NCBI GenBank assembly: GCA_023935145.1
Contig: CM043698.1
Span: forward strand, 142,369,001-142,433,000
Length of the DNA stretch: 64,000 nt
DNA from: Bretschneidera sinensis
Lineage: Eukaryota > Streptophyta > Magnoliopsida > Brassicales > Akaniaceae
Reading direction: 5' to 3'
The translations under genes and the position numbers were made by a program. Shown here piece by piece: positions 23,705 through 35,639 of the stretch. Each line of letters opens with the position of its first letter. Within the stretch, counting starts at the first letter, position 1. The notes under the pieces are model-generated. The model was not told where the DNA came from and searched no databases. It saw only the letters and a list, made by a program, of their open reading frames with translations.

Positions 23705-26700
23705 TTATGTAAAAATGTAAACCTCATCATAACCCTTCCTGCAATAAAGAAAACATTTACAATGAAGTCAGAAAATTCAGCTCCACATTCACGTACAGTT
23801 AAATCTCAAGGACATACAGTTATTCTCAAGGGCACCAAGGTCTTACCCAGCCTTCCAGCAATACATAGGACTGTAATTGTAAATGAGGTTGTCGAGAACT
23901 TTTCGAGCAGATCTGTTTAATGACTTCCTAACTTCACTGCACAACAGATAAACTAACATATTAGTAAGTGTTCCTAGTTCCCTTTAATTGTATTGGTTAC
24001 ATGCAAACACAGTACCCATTTACTGCTGGCTAAGCAAAGCCCTAATTTGAGTCCTCTCACCTCTGTAATAAGAGCAAAGTCTCTATAAAACTATATTTTT
24101 ACTACTAAAGAGTCCCATTCCACTATGGTGCGTATCAGATGATATGATAATATAATAAGACTTAATAAACTCGTGACTGCTATAGGGCGCATGATTTGAG
24201 TTCATTCTAGTGCCATAAGTAAAATAATTTTCTTTTCTTTAAAAAAGATTTCTTTTAATGTTATCTTAGCTCAAACACTTCAACAATTACGTAATATCGT
24301 GACAATAATGCACAGTAGGTGCAAGATTACCTGTTGAAATGTGTAAAAGACTCCATTGCATCTGCATGTCTTAAACAAAACATACATAAAAAAATATTGA
24401 ATGCTCTCCTGATTAACAAGACCTAACCTGATAAAGAAGTTTGCAACATGTTGAATCACTTGGATGGCATCCTCTGAGTGCGGAATCCCTGATAAACCCC
24501 ATTCAAAAGCATTTTTCTGCAGTGTAGCATGGTCAGTCTTTATGATAATGGCAGCATCAAAATTTCAACCCAGACGTTCAAAATTCCATGCTCACTGTTC
24601 TTTCTTAGATCATGAAGGAGCAATTTTATCGTGAAATAAGTATTTTAAGGTTTCAATCTCGTAACATATGAGGAGAGATTTGAAAAGCCTACACCCTTTG
24701 GCTGTTGGACAAGAGAACGATGAAGAAAATGGCTAAAAATTGTCAAAGGCAGGCAAAAACAGAGGTAGCTTCTCACTGTGGCAGCATAACAGTTGCACAC
24801 TACACAGCCCATAGCGTATAAGAAGCGGGCAGCCACCCCAAAATCAACTACAATCAGTGGATTCAGGGCGGAGCAGTCCATTTTCAAATTACTTGTCACC
24901 TATGTAATCCATCACCATGATAAGGCATCCTATAATAAAGAAAATATAGGGGTATCTAATCAACGTGAAAACCCAATTTATTCATGCCCCTATGGATAAT
25001 TTGCAATTGGAAATTATAATATGTGATGCTGCAAAAGACTTCTAGTTACACACATAACGTTAGAAAGTGAAATCCCTCATGATACTACAGTTGTGATGTA
25101 CTTGTTCAATTTCCATTCAAAACTGCATTAGTAATGTCGATAAGAATATGGTAATTGGTAATTGATTATATACCAGAATTCTTATCATTGAAGCAACATT
25201 CCGATGATAAAACTAGAAGTGATAACAACGAGAAAAGTAATATGTACAAGAAATCGTCTCCAACCATATGATAACAAAAAAACCACGCACCCCAAATGAG
25301 GAACAAATGCATAAAAAAATTATAGAAGCATACTGGATAGAATACCTTTGGATGCCACTAGAAGGCAGTTACAGGATAGCTATGTGCTTGAACTGTGGAA
25401 ACATAGACCTGATAATAATAATTCTATAAGGATCAGGATTCTTCTAGTGAATCAAAAGTAATGAGTTAATTCTTGTTGGATTGGTCCTTTGATGTTGTAA
25501 ATCAACATGATGTAATGGAACAGTTAGATACAGCACCTTATTACTTATAAAAAAAAAACTTATCAAAAAGGTACAGCACCTTATTATCTTCATCTGTGCT
25601 TGTTGTCAGGATCTTAAAGAAACTAGATATATCTTGGTTGCCTTGAAGCCTTTCTGGTGAAATACCATACTGTTTCATTGAGATATCATATCAATTTAGA
25701 CCAACAATTTTTGCTTTTGGAAACGTAAGTATGATCATTAAGATCAAGGCAGAATCGAAATCAACTCACATGGTACAGGATACAAAGAAAAATAATAATA
25801 AATCAAATAAGTGGCCTAAGCAAGGCAAGCCATTACATAATGCAGCTGCAGGTAATTTTACAAAGATGACCAACAAAAGAACCAGTGAAAGGAACATTCA
25901 GAAAATGCACGGAGCCAAACTAAAAAGAAAATTATGCTCTTTTAAAATTGAAAGAAAATTTTCATAAAAAAAAGAATAAGAAAATTTTCTTAATAACGGA
26001 TTCTATATAAAGAAATGCACACTATGTTTAGCAATAGAAGAATCATAAGTCCTAAAATGACTCACTGCATTTAAAACAATCAGAAAGTCCATAAAACTCA
26101 CATGATGGTTCTGCATAACCAGGCAATCTGTACCAAGCTTTCTCAGCAAATCTGGTGGAAATCTGCAAGAGGAGATATCAAGTTCCAAATGTGTAACAGC
26201 CAGCTATTCTAAACAATGATAGTGAACAGGTGAACTTAAAACAAGTAGACACATCCAAACTTCTGGGAGAGTTACAAGCCTTCAATAAAGTATCTTTTAC
26301 ATTATCTAGAGTAGATGTGTGTTTCAAAGTAACGACATGTCAAACTTGTGGTTGAAGATTCTCTCAAAGAACCATTGAATTGTAATTCAGTTACTAATAA
26401 ATCCAAATAATGAATATACAGTGATCTACTCTACAAGCACAATTATATCCTCCTCCTCCAGTAAGCAAAACCCTGATGTCATTACACTTGCAATTCCAAA
26501 TAAAATTCAAAATTTTACTGATTGATATGCTTTTAAGATTATGTTTCAATAGTTCTATCCCATATTAAAACAAATTCACGTTGAGTGCTTAACTCAACTC
26601 AACTCAACCAACTCTGATATCCCATCTTAGTTAAAGTAGACCATATGAATCTTTCATGGGATATCTTGATTTTTTTTATAAGCAGCAGTAAAGTTTGGGA

Positions 26701-28741
26701 CTGGCATCCCCTCTTTTACCCAATGTTCAAGACTGAAATGAAGCTCATCCCTCCAATTTACTTTCTTTTTTTGGCTAAGGAAAAAAAGGTATGAGAGGGT
26801 GGTGATCAACCCCTTACATGTTGGAGTGCTTGACAAGAGGGACCTAGAAGGGGGACCCGACCACAACCCCGTTCTCAAGGAAAACAGGATCATAATCTGA
26901 CCCAGAACCAACACCATCAAACGCACTAGTGGGATTCAAAACTGGGCAGCGGAGTAAGAACATTGCACAATGTCAAGTACACTAGCCATCAGGCCACTAA
27001 CATTGGTGATCATCCTTCCAATTTACTTTACCTAAAGTCATGCGCTTAGTGAGATCAATCCACACATGTAACTTAGGATTACCTTCAACCCTTTTACTAT
27101 CTTAGATCACATCATTCTTCCATAGTAGTGGCGTCTACCCAACATATACATACCTACATACACACATTGTGTGTATCAATTTCAACACATTAAGAGGATG
27201 TGTTGATGTAGAACTGGAAAGAGGAGAAGAAATAGAATAGAAACCAGGGTACCTAGGGATTGGAAGAGAATCTATGCTACTCTAGAGGTTAAAAGAGAAA
27301 ATTGATACCCAATATCAATCAGATTTTTATTCATTCAAAGCTATCCGAAAAGTAACATAGAGATCCCTTATATAGAGATCTTTAGGAATCATAACCCTAA
27401 GCTAACACGGTAAATAAAGAAATTAAAAAATGATCAAATACTATATTCTAATCCTATTTTAAGAAATTAATAAAATATAATTCTTTCAAGATTACAAAAT
27501 TATAACCTTGTCCCAATACCCTTATGCACCCCATCATGTATACCGTGTGATTACATGCATTAGAAGTGTCTGGCTCAATAACAGTTCCAACATGAAGGTA
27601 ACCACCCTTTATAAGAGTACGTTTTGCCAGGGCAGAAGCTCATATGATTCCTACGCAGATTGAACTTTATATGTTTCCTACCATCAAGAAGTCTTCTTTC
27701 AACCAACAACCACTAAAGCTGGCATGCTATTATGTCAAACATGTTATTAGCTGACTGATATTTCTCACTCAATAAACAATTTGTCTAGTCATCTCATACA
27801 TCAGCTTTTCTTTGTAGTTATTATCTGTCCTAGACTTATACACTACTGCAATCTTCTTCTTTGCTCTAGCTCTGTGCATCCAGCGCTTACTAAATCTATG
27901 TTGTTTGCAGCTCTCTTATGGGAAACTACTGCTGCATGGATTGGAAGCAGCAGTATTCCTTTGGGGTGAAAAGACGGAAAAAGAAAAATCAACTAGTACA
28001 AACTTTATGTCTTTATTTACAATTCCAGTTTCAGTGGTGCATCACTTAGATAATCTTTGAAAAGGACTTTCTTTGTGGAGTTTACTTGCGAGAAATTCAA
28101 ATACCAGTTAAACGACTAGGATGATAAGGTACATCATCCTCATGTGCTGGAGATTTATTAGATCTATGTTTAATCCTTCCAATGGAGGGGTGCATGTTCA
28201 ATACATATGCAATTTGAGATTCTTCTCACTCATCAAGGATCGTTTTATACTGGCATTGAACTGTATGCCAAGTAGAGCACCACGAGGTATTCTGTGCAAA
28301 TAAATGCAAGCCATTCCCATAAGAAGGAGAAGACACAGCACCTCGTTCATTAATGTCAGGCAAGCATCTATATACACAGCCGTTCGGTAGAAGAATACAA
28401 CAAAGTAAATAAAACCTATAATTTGCGTACTCAACTTTGAAACAATAGAATTATCAATAAGTGGAGACAAAATTAACTATCTTGATCAACAAAAGATGGT
28501 CAAAATTCTAGAGGGGGGGAAAAGGCAATATAAGGGGAGGGAGAAGAGTGTTTTCACTTTTTTTTTTTAAATGTAGATGCAGCTATTCAATGAATGAAGA
28601 CTGAAACCAATTTGGAAAACACACAGAACATGAAACAGAAGGATGGATTACCTCGCTTATGGCCATTGTTAGAAGCTCAAAACCTAAGCAGATGGCATAT
28701 AATGGGAAATGGTCTCCAGCATCGTTCTTCTCTAAAACTTT
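23705..28741 (-). pseudogene. GGH: Gamma-glutamyl hydrolase gene, 3' half, broken
   Basis: Exons on the minus strand match plant gamma-glutamyl hydrolase, a class-I glutamine-amidotransferase-fold enzyme that trims poly-glutamate tails from folates, typically in the vacuole. The exons are 28652-28741 (KVLEKNDAGDHFPLYAICLG, with the nucleophile Cys), 26102-26162 (FPPDLLRKLGTDCLVMQNHH), 25580-25669 (YGISPERLQGNQDISSFFKI), 25346-25408, 24428-24516 (NAFEWGLSGIPHSEDAIQ), 23847-23936 (SLNRSARKVLDNLIYNYSP) and 23705-23738 (KGYDEVYIFT, stop TAA). Junctions have good GT/AG sites. Damage: exon 25346-25408 has a stop TAG at 25358-25360, just before the conserved WHP containing the catalytic His. The exon between 28652 and 26162 was not found, and no N-terminal exons are visible up to 30 kb. 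Probably non-functional. Confidence 0.85.
25358..25360 (-). other. In-frame stop in GGH exon
   Basis: On the minus strand the exon reads ...VTAF-stop-WHPK. The family normally has Gln at this place (AFQWHPEK), and CAG to TAG is a one-base change. The stop precedes the catalytic His, so a product ending here would lack the active site and the C-terminus. Confidence 0.85.
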
Positions 28742-28744
28742 CTG

Positions 28745-30030
28745 CAAAAAACAGAGAAAAATATTTATAGTCAGAGAAAAATTACAATAAAACTGTACTT
28801 TATCTAATTGACATGGTTCTTTATTTCATATATCAATATAGGGATCCACAAGTAGTTACACATCGGATAATTGAGTAGAGGAGAAGGAGGAGGAGGTCGG
28901 GTGAGGGATTGGAGGAGGGATTAGAGACGAATCGGAATGTTAGTGTTTGTGTTGAGAAGAAGAAGACCAGGAGAGATAAGAAGAGGTTTTGACATTAGAG
29001 TACTAGATTGGTGGGCAGGGTACCGTACAGTGGGACTGACGATCTCACTCACGGGACTTTGGACAAAATAAAGGAAGATCTTTTGGATTTTGCCGTTCTG
29101 GTACGATGATTTGTTTGGCATCAGATCATCTCGAAAATTTGTTAGGTAATTTTAAAATTTTTATTAATAATATTAATTTTTATTGATATTATCAATAAAA
29201 TTATTTAAAATTATTAATGAAATTTTAAATTTATCTAAAAAATTGAGTTTAAGTCTAAACCAACCAAAATTTTTTGTTTTGTAACACGTCATTCAGATTC
29301 AAACAATTTTGATTCATTTTTTGAATTATTAAATTAATATTTTTTCTATCTAAATGAGACAATCCATTGGAAGTATGAGCAATGAAAACCCGTAAGTCCA
29401 TAGATTATGAAAATTTTTTGGTTGGCTTTAGTTTAAGATTTATGTTTTAGACAAATTGAAAATTTTACTTATGATTTTAAGAAAATTTATTGATAAATTA
29501 GCACAAATCTAAGACTCAAAAATAACATTATCAATAAAACTATTCAAAATGATCAGTGAAATTTCGGCATTTCTTTAGGATTATATGGCGGAGTTGGCGA
29601 AGTTTGGGTGCTTGCTGCTTTCTACCCTAATGTAAGGGAGATATTTCAAGTGGAGTCTTTTATCAATTATCCAATTATGTTTAATAACCTCATTTTCTTC
29701 AATTTTTTTTAATTCTATTTGAAAAATATTTTATCATAAAAAATAATCTTAAAATATTTTATTATTTAAAAAGTCATGAAAAGCATCAAATAATTCTATC
29801 AAATCTAATCTTAGGTTTAATCTAATTGTTTTCCCATATCATATCCACACTAACAGGACATAGTAACTAAAACGTTCCAATTATATTTCAATCATAAAAT
29901 CCTCCAAAAAAGGCCTAAAAAAAATTAAACATGTTAATGTAATAAAACTGAATATAATCCTAATTAATTTAACATGAACTAGCATTCCTAACTTTAATGC
30001 AATATAAAAAGATATTCTCTATTCCATCTA
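28745..30030. other. Intergenic between GGH and FEZ, no clear gene
   Basis: The region upstream of the first visible GGH exon was searched for the amidotransferase N-terminal part (the FTGG-type motif), and none was seen. A short minus-strand frame at 28921-29121 (MSKPLLISPGLLLLN...) is leader-like and could be a vestige of a first exon or UTR, but it has no family motif. 29140-30000 is AT-rich. Confidence 0.45.
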
Positions 30031-31826
30031 TCAAGTCTTAACACTTGGTTGTGGAAAAACTTGTGGGCACAGATGATGATCACTAGTAGGCAATATTGAT
30101 GAAGAATCCCATAGCAAGCTGCGGCTGTTGTACTTCAAAGCATCACCAACACTCATAGGCAAATTACTGAAGGGAAATCCATTAATCGATCGAATCACTT
30201 CCCATTGATCATCAACAGCATTATTCATACTCACATTGGGATAATTCTTAATCACCAAAGCATTATCATGATCTTGATCCCCATAATTATAATTACCAAT
30301 ATTTCCTTGCAATATCTCATTTGGAAAATTACTCATTGAGATTAAGACATTTGATCCACCAAAGTGATCATCTATACTCTCTGAGTCTGAGGCCTTACTG
30401 GCGCCGTAATCTTCGAGCATCGAAGACGACATGTTTAGCAGCATGGAGGAGACATCAAGAGGAGCAAACGTTAAGCAGCTTGTTAGGTCTCCATGAGAGA
30501 TGGGAAGTTGATGAGGATCATATTTCCCTGTTGGAGCTGCCATTATTGGATTAATAGGGCTGTTGGAGCCAAAATGATCTAAAGGAGAAAATGGGTACTT
30601 TTGTATATCATTTTCATGGTTAAAATGGGAAGATGAAGTTGTGTATTTTGTTGTTGATGACATGTTGTCTGATGAACTGAACTGGTGTGTACTATTGCGT
30701 GAACCTCTGTTAGGTATATCAGCTGAGGATGAGGTCATTTCGGGTAATAATGGAGAAACAAATGAGCGAGAGAGAGCTCTTTGTGCTGGTGAGTTTGCTT
30801 TCTTGAATATCCTGCATATTGCCCATGAATCCTGCAAATCCATATATAATAGATAATCACTTAATAAGTCTATGTAGTATAAAAAAAATGCCCATTTAAA
30901 TTTCTTTAGTAATTCCTTCATTTAATTGTTAAATATTTGAACATGGTAACTTCCATAATTCTACAATAGTTAGTACTAGCTAGGGTTTAAGATACTTTAC
31001 CTTGGCAGGGATATTGGTTTTGTCCATGAATTTCTTTGATGGAGCTGAGTCAGTGGGAGAAGGCAACCGGAACTCATGCATCATCCAGTCAGTTTTAATC
31101 CCTTTGGCGGCTCTACCTCTGTAGAAAACAAGAGATTTCTTCAAGCCAATGCACTTATTGGCACCTTCCGAGGAGTAGATAGGCCGGTCTGTTCCCGTGG
31201 CTTTCCAGAAACCAGCACCAGTTACGCGGTTGGGCCTTGCACTGTTTCTGTACTTCCTATCCCTAGGGCAGTAGAAGTACCACTCTTTCTCCCCCGTCGC
31301 CAACTCTATAGAAGAAAAAAAAAAATAGCCTCTATTAATCAAAACAAGCTTAGAACATTATTTTCATTTAGCTATTCACTACAAAAAAAAAAAATTCTGT
31401 TATGAATGATGATCTCATGGACACAATTATGTAGGAGTTATCATAAAACCGAGAAAATTTATTAGTAATCACAAAGAAATTGGATAGTGACTTCAGTATC
31501 TAAATTTTTTGAAACAATTACTATTCAATTTCTCTTTAATTACTAGTGATATTTTTCAGTTCCATAGTAAATCTCATTGAACTAAATCAGTGGAATCACC
31601 AATCTTCTGTTATTATAATGAGTTTAGATTTAATTATCTTACTTGGAAGATCCCATGGATCATATTTGTAGATATCTAGTTGCTTGATAAGCTCTATTGA
31701 CAAGGGTCTCTGTTGAATCTTCCTCCTCAAATAAAACCCAACAAGCTCCTCATCTGTTGGATGAAACCTAAACCCTGGCAGCATCACTTCATCCATTTTC
31801 TCACCATCATTTCTCTCTACTTCCAT
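30031..31826 (-). CDS. FEZ: NAC transcription factor, FEZ-like
   Basis: Three exons, 31643-31826, 31001-31305 and 30031-30831, join in frame to 430 codons including the stop (429 residues). The NAC DNA-binding domain fills residues about 12-165, with subdomains [87 protein letters not shown] and WMMHEFRLP, then [11 protein letters not shown]. The subdomain wording fits the FEZ subgroup, which in Arabidopsis controls division of root-cap stem cells. The C-terminal ~255 residues are Ser/Asn-rich, typical of a NAC activation region. I chose the ATG at 31826 because the residues that follow ([14 protein letters not shown]) resemble family starts; an upstream in-frame ATG at 31859 would add only a hydrophobic extension. 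All splice sites are GT/AG, and no damage is seen. Confidence 0.92.
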
Positions 31827-31830
31827 TAAA

Positions 31831-32345
31831 AACTTTATCAACAGAAAATATATCACCAAAAAACAAGATATGTGAAGATATATATAGGAAGGTTCCCTTT
31901 TTTAAGAAAAAGAAAAGGTAAACTCTAGACCCAAAAATGAGAAATTGACTAGACTAAAGAGTTATTGTCAAACAAAAGAAGATCAACAGCTGAAGTTGAA
32001 AACAAACCTAGCTAGCAAACATAAGCAAAAACCCTGAAGGGTGAAAAGAACATGAACTCAAAAGAGATAAAAGTTGATAACAGGTGAAGTTTATCAACAG
32101 AAATTATTATACTATCACCAAAACAAATTAAGGATATTAATGAAGGCATAAGCTTTTGAAAAAGAAACAAAAAAAAAAGAAGGTAAACCCTAGACCCAAC
32201 AGTGAGAAACTAAACTAAAGATGATCTGTTGTTTTCAAGCAGGAGAAAAAATTCAAGTTGAAAAGAAACCTAGCAACAAGTAAACCCTTTTAAGGAAGAG
32301 AGGAAAACATGAACGGAAAGAGAGACAAAGTTGACAAGTGAGGTT
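31831..32345. repeat. Tandem duplication in the FEZ leader/promoter
   Basis: Two diverged copies of about 250 bp lie side by side immediately upstream of the FEZ start codon. Paired landmarks are 'tttatcaacagaaa' (31834 and 32091), 'tatcaccaaaa' (31851 and 32114), 'ggtaaactctagacccaa' (31917) with 'ggtaaaccctagacccaa' (32181), 'aaacctagc' (32005 and 32267), 'acatgaac' (32050 and 32309) and 'aaagttgat/aaagttgac' (32070 and 32327). Any leader or promoter signals in the unit are therefore present twice. Confidence 0.8.
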
Positions 32346-32349
32346 CATT

Positions 32350-32610
32350 TAATTTGAAGCAAAATATATGCTTCCTGTTGAGGGGTCTGCCCCCGAAGGA
32401 TCAGCCGCTTTTTCTGGTAATTTTTAAAGCAGTTTGTGATTTACGAGGATAGGCTTTGGCTCATAGAGATCAGGCCGGCTAATAGCAAAACCTCTTAAAA
32501 AAGAACAACTAGCTACCAAGAAGGTTCCTATTTAGTTGAAAGCCTTTGTTTTAATAGTTAACAGTACTTAATTATTAAACACTTGTTTGTCAGAGCTTTT
32601 GAGACCACTT
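32350..32610. other. FEZ upstream flank
   Basis: Upstream region of FEZ, with a GC-richer patch ('gaggggtctgcccccgaagg', 32379-32398) of unknown origin that may be a fragment of a dispersed repeat. No gene is seen. Confidence 0.35.
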
Positions 32611-32611
32611 T

Positions 32612-33128
32612 GAGCATATTTAGGTAACAATTTTTTTATTTTTCAGTTTTTGAAAATGAAAATTGCAAACAATTTTTTGACGTTTTTTGAAGAAAACATG
32701 TTTAAATAATTATAACTCGAAAATTGTTTTCAAAACAGAAAACAGTGAAATGTTGTTTGAATAATCTTATTTTGAAAACTGTTTTGATACACCTTGTAAT
32801 TATTTTTAGTTTTGAGTTTAAATTTAAAATCTATATTAATTTTATTTCTCATATTTGCTCAATACTTAAAAATAATTAATATTATTTTATTTTTAAAATT
32901 TTATATACCATTGAGGAAGAATGAAACAGAGAAGTGAACATTGATTTTAGGGTTATTTTTCGAAAATTATATTAAAAAACACCAATTTGAAGTTTTCAAA
33001 AAACAGTTTTTTAAACTGGTTTTTTGAAAACTATTTTAGAAAATTACTTTTGAAAACTGTTTGCCAAACCTGAAAATGAGTTTTCGAAAATTAAAAACAG
33101 TTTTCAAAAACCCTTTCAAACATGCCCT
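32612..33128. mobile_element. MITE family A, copy 1
   Basis: About 517 bp with inverted ends: 'gagcatatttaggtaacaat...' on the left, and on the right 'aaccctttcaaacatgccc', which reads 'gggcatgtttgaaagggtt' on the other strand. The interior is dominated by TTTTGAAAAC / GTTTTCAAAA motifs that can pair. It has no coding capacity. The same element occurs at 46116-46638 and, more decayed, at 44960-45430. The long AT-rich palindromic build fits a hAT- or Mutator-derived MITE; superfamily not settled. Confidence 0.8.
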
Positions 33129-33129
33129 T

Positions 33130-35638
33130 CTATTTCTAATGTCAAATAACATAATCTAAATCAAACAATTTTTTCATTTGTTTTTAAGTAAAACAAGAAT
33201 TGAAAATAGCTGATTTTAACCCAAAATTATTAGTTGGGTTTTGTAACATTGGTTCATAAAAAACATATGGTATAAAGGTTTATCTCAATTGGATGAAAAT
33301 AAAATATCGTTTTTTATCTCTTCTCATGTAATCATCCAATAGTAAAATGAACCATTGTGTCATGCATATTTCATAGACTTGTGCTAAACAAAACTTCTCA
33401 TATTTTTTCTAATATCTTCTTCTTTCTCTTTTTCCTTTTATTTACTATTAAAGGGTAAAGTCATTATAATTAAATTATTGATTTTATTGTTATTATTAAT
33501 TAAAATGATTCATTTTTATTAATGTATGAGTTCTATAGTAAAAAATTTCATTGTATGAGTTCCATAGTCAACTTTATGGCATTCAAAAAGTCATTAATTG
33601 ACAACAATTCTAATTCTTAAAGCATTTTTAAAACTTAATTAATCAAAAAAATACTTAAAAGTAACATATGATTTGATTGTTTTTAAAAAAAAAAATCAAT
33701 ACAAAAGGTTTCAAAAGTTAAGTTTAAATATTTTATGGTTCTATTATAGGCAAATAAAGAGTAAGTTGGATACGAGGTCTATGAACTATTGTTCTCTAGC
33801 ACTTGAACCCTAAACTAATAATTTGGCATCAAAAGTCCTTAAACTTTTAATTTGCTGCAATGTTATCATCTTCATCAATATAATGCATATTTTTTTTTTT
33901 TTTTAACTTTGAGATAGTTGAATACACTAAATAAAGGCTCCAATAAACTCTATAAACCATTTGAAGATCATCTAAGAATTTTTCAATTGTGTGTTGTTTT
34001 TTTTTATTGTTGTGATTTATCAATATTTAATAAGAAAAAATCATTTAAATATTAAAAAAAATCTCATATTTCTCACGGTAAATCACATTTATTTTTATAT
34101 ATGTATAAAAAATCACAATCAAATTCATTGTATTGTTAAATTTTAAAGACACTTTCATTAATGAATAATGCATAAAAGAGTTACATTGCAACTAATTGAA
34201 AGTGGACTTTTTGTGTCAAATTCATAGTTTAGGGATTTTAGTGCTAGAAACCAATAATTCAAGAATCTCTGATGCAATTAACTCACAAATAAATGCCAAA
34301 GTATATAGTACATTTGTGTATTTTCATTTTTATTTGTAAGAAAAAAAATAAAAATTCAATCGAGTTTTCTATTTTTTATGTTCAATATTGATAACTGTAA
34401 GTCTCTTAAGCCATTACAATGACTAGATAATTTGAAATGCGTTGATTTAATCCCAAACATGCAAGAAAATTCCATAGCTTATATATTTTTTATTAAAAAA
34501 ATCAACAGTTTTTTTTTCTCATTTTCGATAATGAAAACTTAAGCCCTAAAAATCCATTGTAACAACCAAATCAAATTTCCTTAAAGTACTCAAATTTAAC
34601 TTTATGTAACTTTATGTAACAACCATTGTAACAACAAAATTTATTTTTCATTGATTTTGCCTTTACTTAGCTATAACAAAATCTCAAAGTATTTAAGTTT
34701 AACTTTTGAAATCTCCCGTGATGAAGTTTAACAAAATGAATCCACATGACTCTTTTGTGTATTTTCCCGGTTAAGAACCACACGCTACGTACCAAATTTT
34801 GCATCTTAAACTGCTTAAAAAACGACGCCTGAGTAAAGAAAATGGATTTTATCGTACACTAATCTAATGAAAGTTTTGCTCTATCCACTACAAGAAACAC
34901 TTATTTTATGGATTCTTTTATGTTTGAATATTTTATTACATTTCTTTTTTGTTTTAACATTTATTATATTTTGGGAACATGGACCCAAAAACCAACTTCC
35001 AAAGGGTCATATATTAAATATTCAAATTTTCAATTAAGATTTAAGAAATAGATCTTAGTCCCGTTTCTATTCCATTCCCCAGAGCTTCTATTCCACTGAC
35101 TTCTGTCAGAATTTAATATTTTTGTGACAATTTTACAGATAACAAGAAGTGAACGTGTGATTAAAGTCTAATTAGGTGAAGTAAAAACGAGTACATCTGT
35201 TTTAGTGTTGGCTCGACTCTTTTGGGGAGTATTTTTTTTTTGTTTCAGTTTAAATTTTTTTAAATTTTATTGATAATTTTAAAAATTTTATAAATAATGT
35301 TAGTTTTTGAATCTCACATCTATATTAACGTTATCAATGAAATTCTTTAAAATTATCAATAAAAATTTTAGTTGATCTGAACCATTAAGTTTAGACCCAA
35401 ATCACCCAAAAAGATTTGTTTTGTGTGCTTTATATATTTTTATCGGTACTTTATATATAATATAATCAATATAATCATAATTATTATATATTTTTAAATT
35501 ATTTTTATAAATCAACAACTCACTGGTGGAACCAGTGATCTACCGATTTGAAGTCCGATCCGGTTATGATAACACTACAATTCTAAGAAGAAGTTTTTAA
35601 TGAGAAGAAAGAAAATTAAAATAATTAATATGTTTCTA
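33130..35638. other. AT-rich intergenic stretch
   Basis: No coding family is recognised. Long T and A runs occur at 33891-33904 and 33985-34010. Around 35525-35575, 'ggaaccagtgatctaccg' and 'gaagtccgatccggttat' resemble the ends of plant MITE/TRIM repeats, but the boundaries are not clear. Confidence 0.45.
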
Positions 35639-35639
35639 T

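Noticed and set aside
24645..24899. Minus-strand frame with Cys-rich residues (CVVCNCYAATVRS) as a small secreted protein or extra GGH exon
   Set aside because: It has no signal peptide, lies in a GGH intron and does not match the enzyme; possibly a dispersed repeat.
26640..26960. Possible SINE or transposon around 'tatgagagggtggtgatcaa'
   Set aside because: I could not find pol III boxes with correct spacing, inverted ends or a target duplication.
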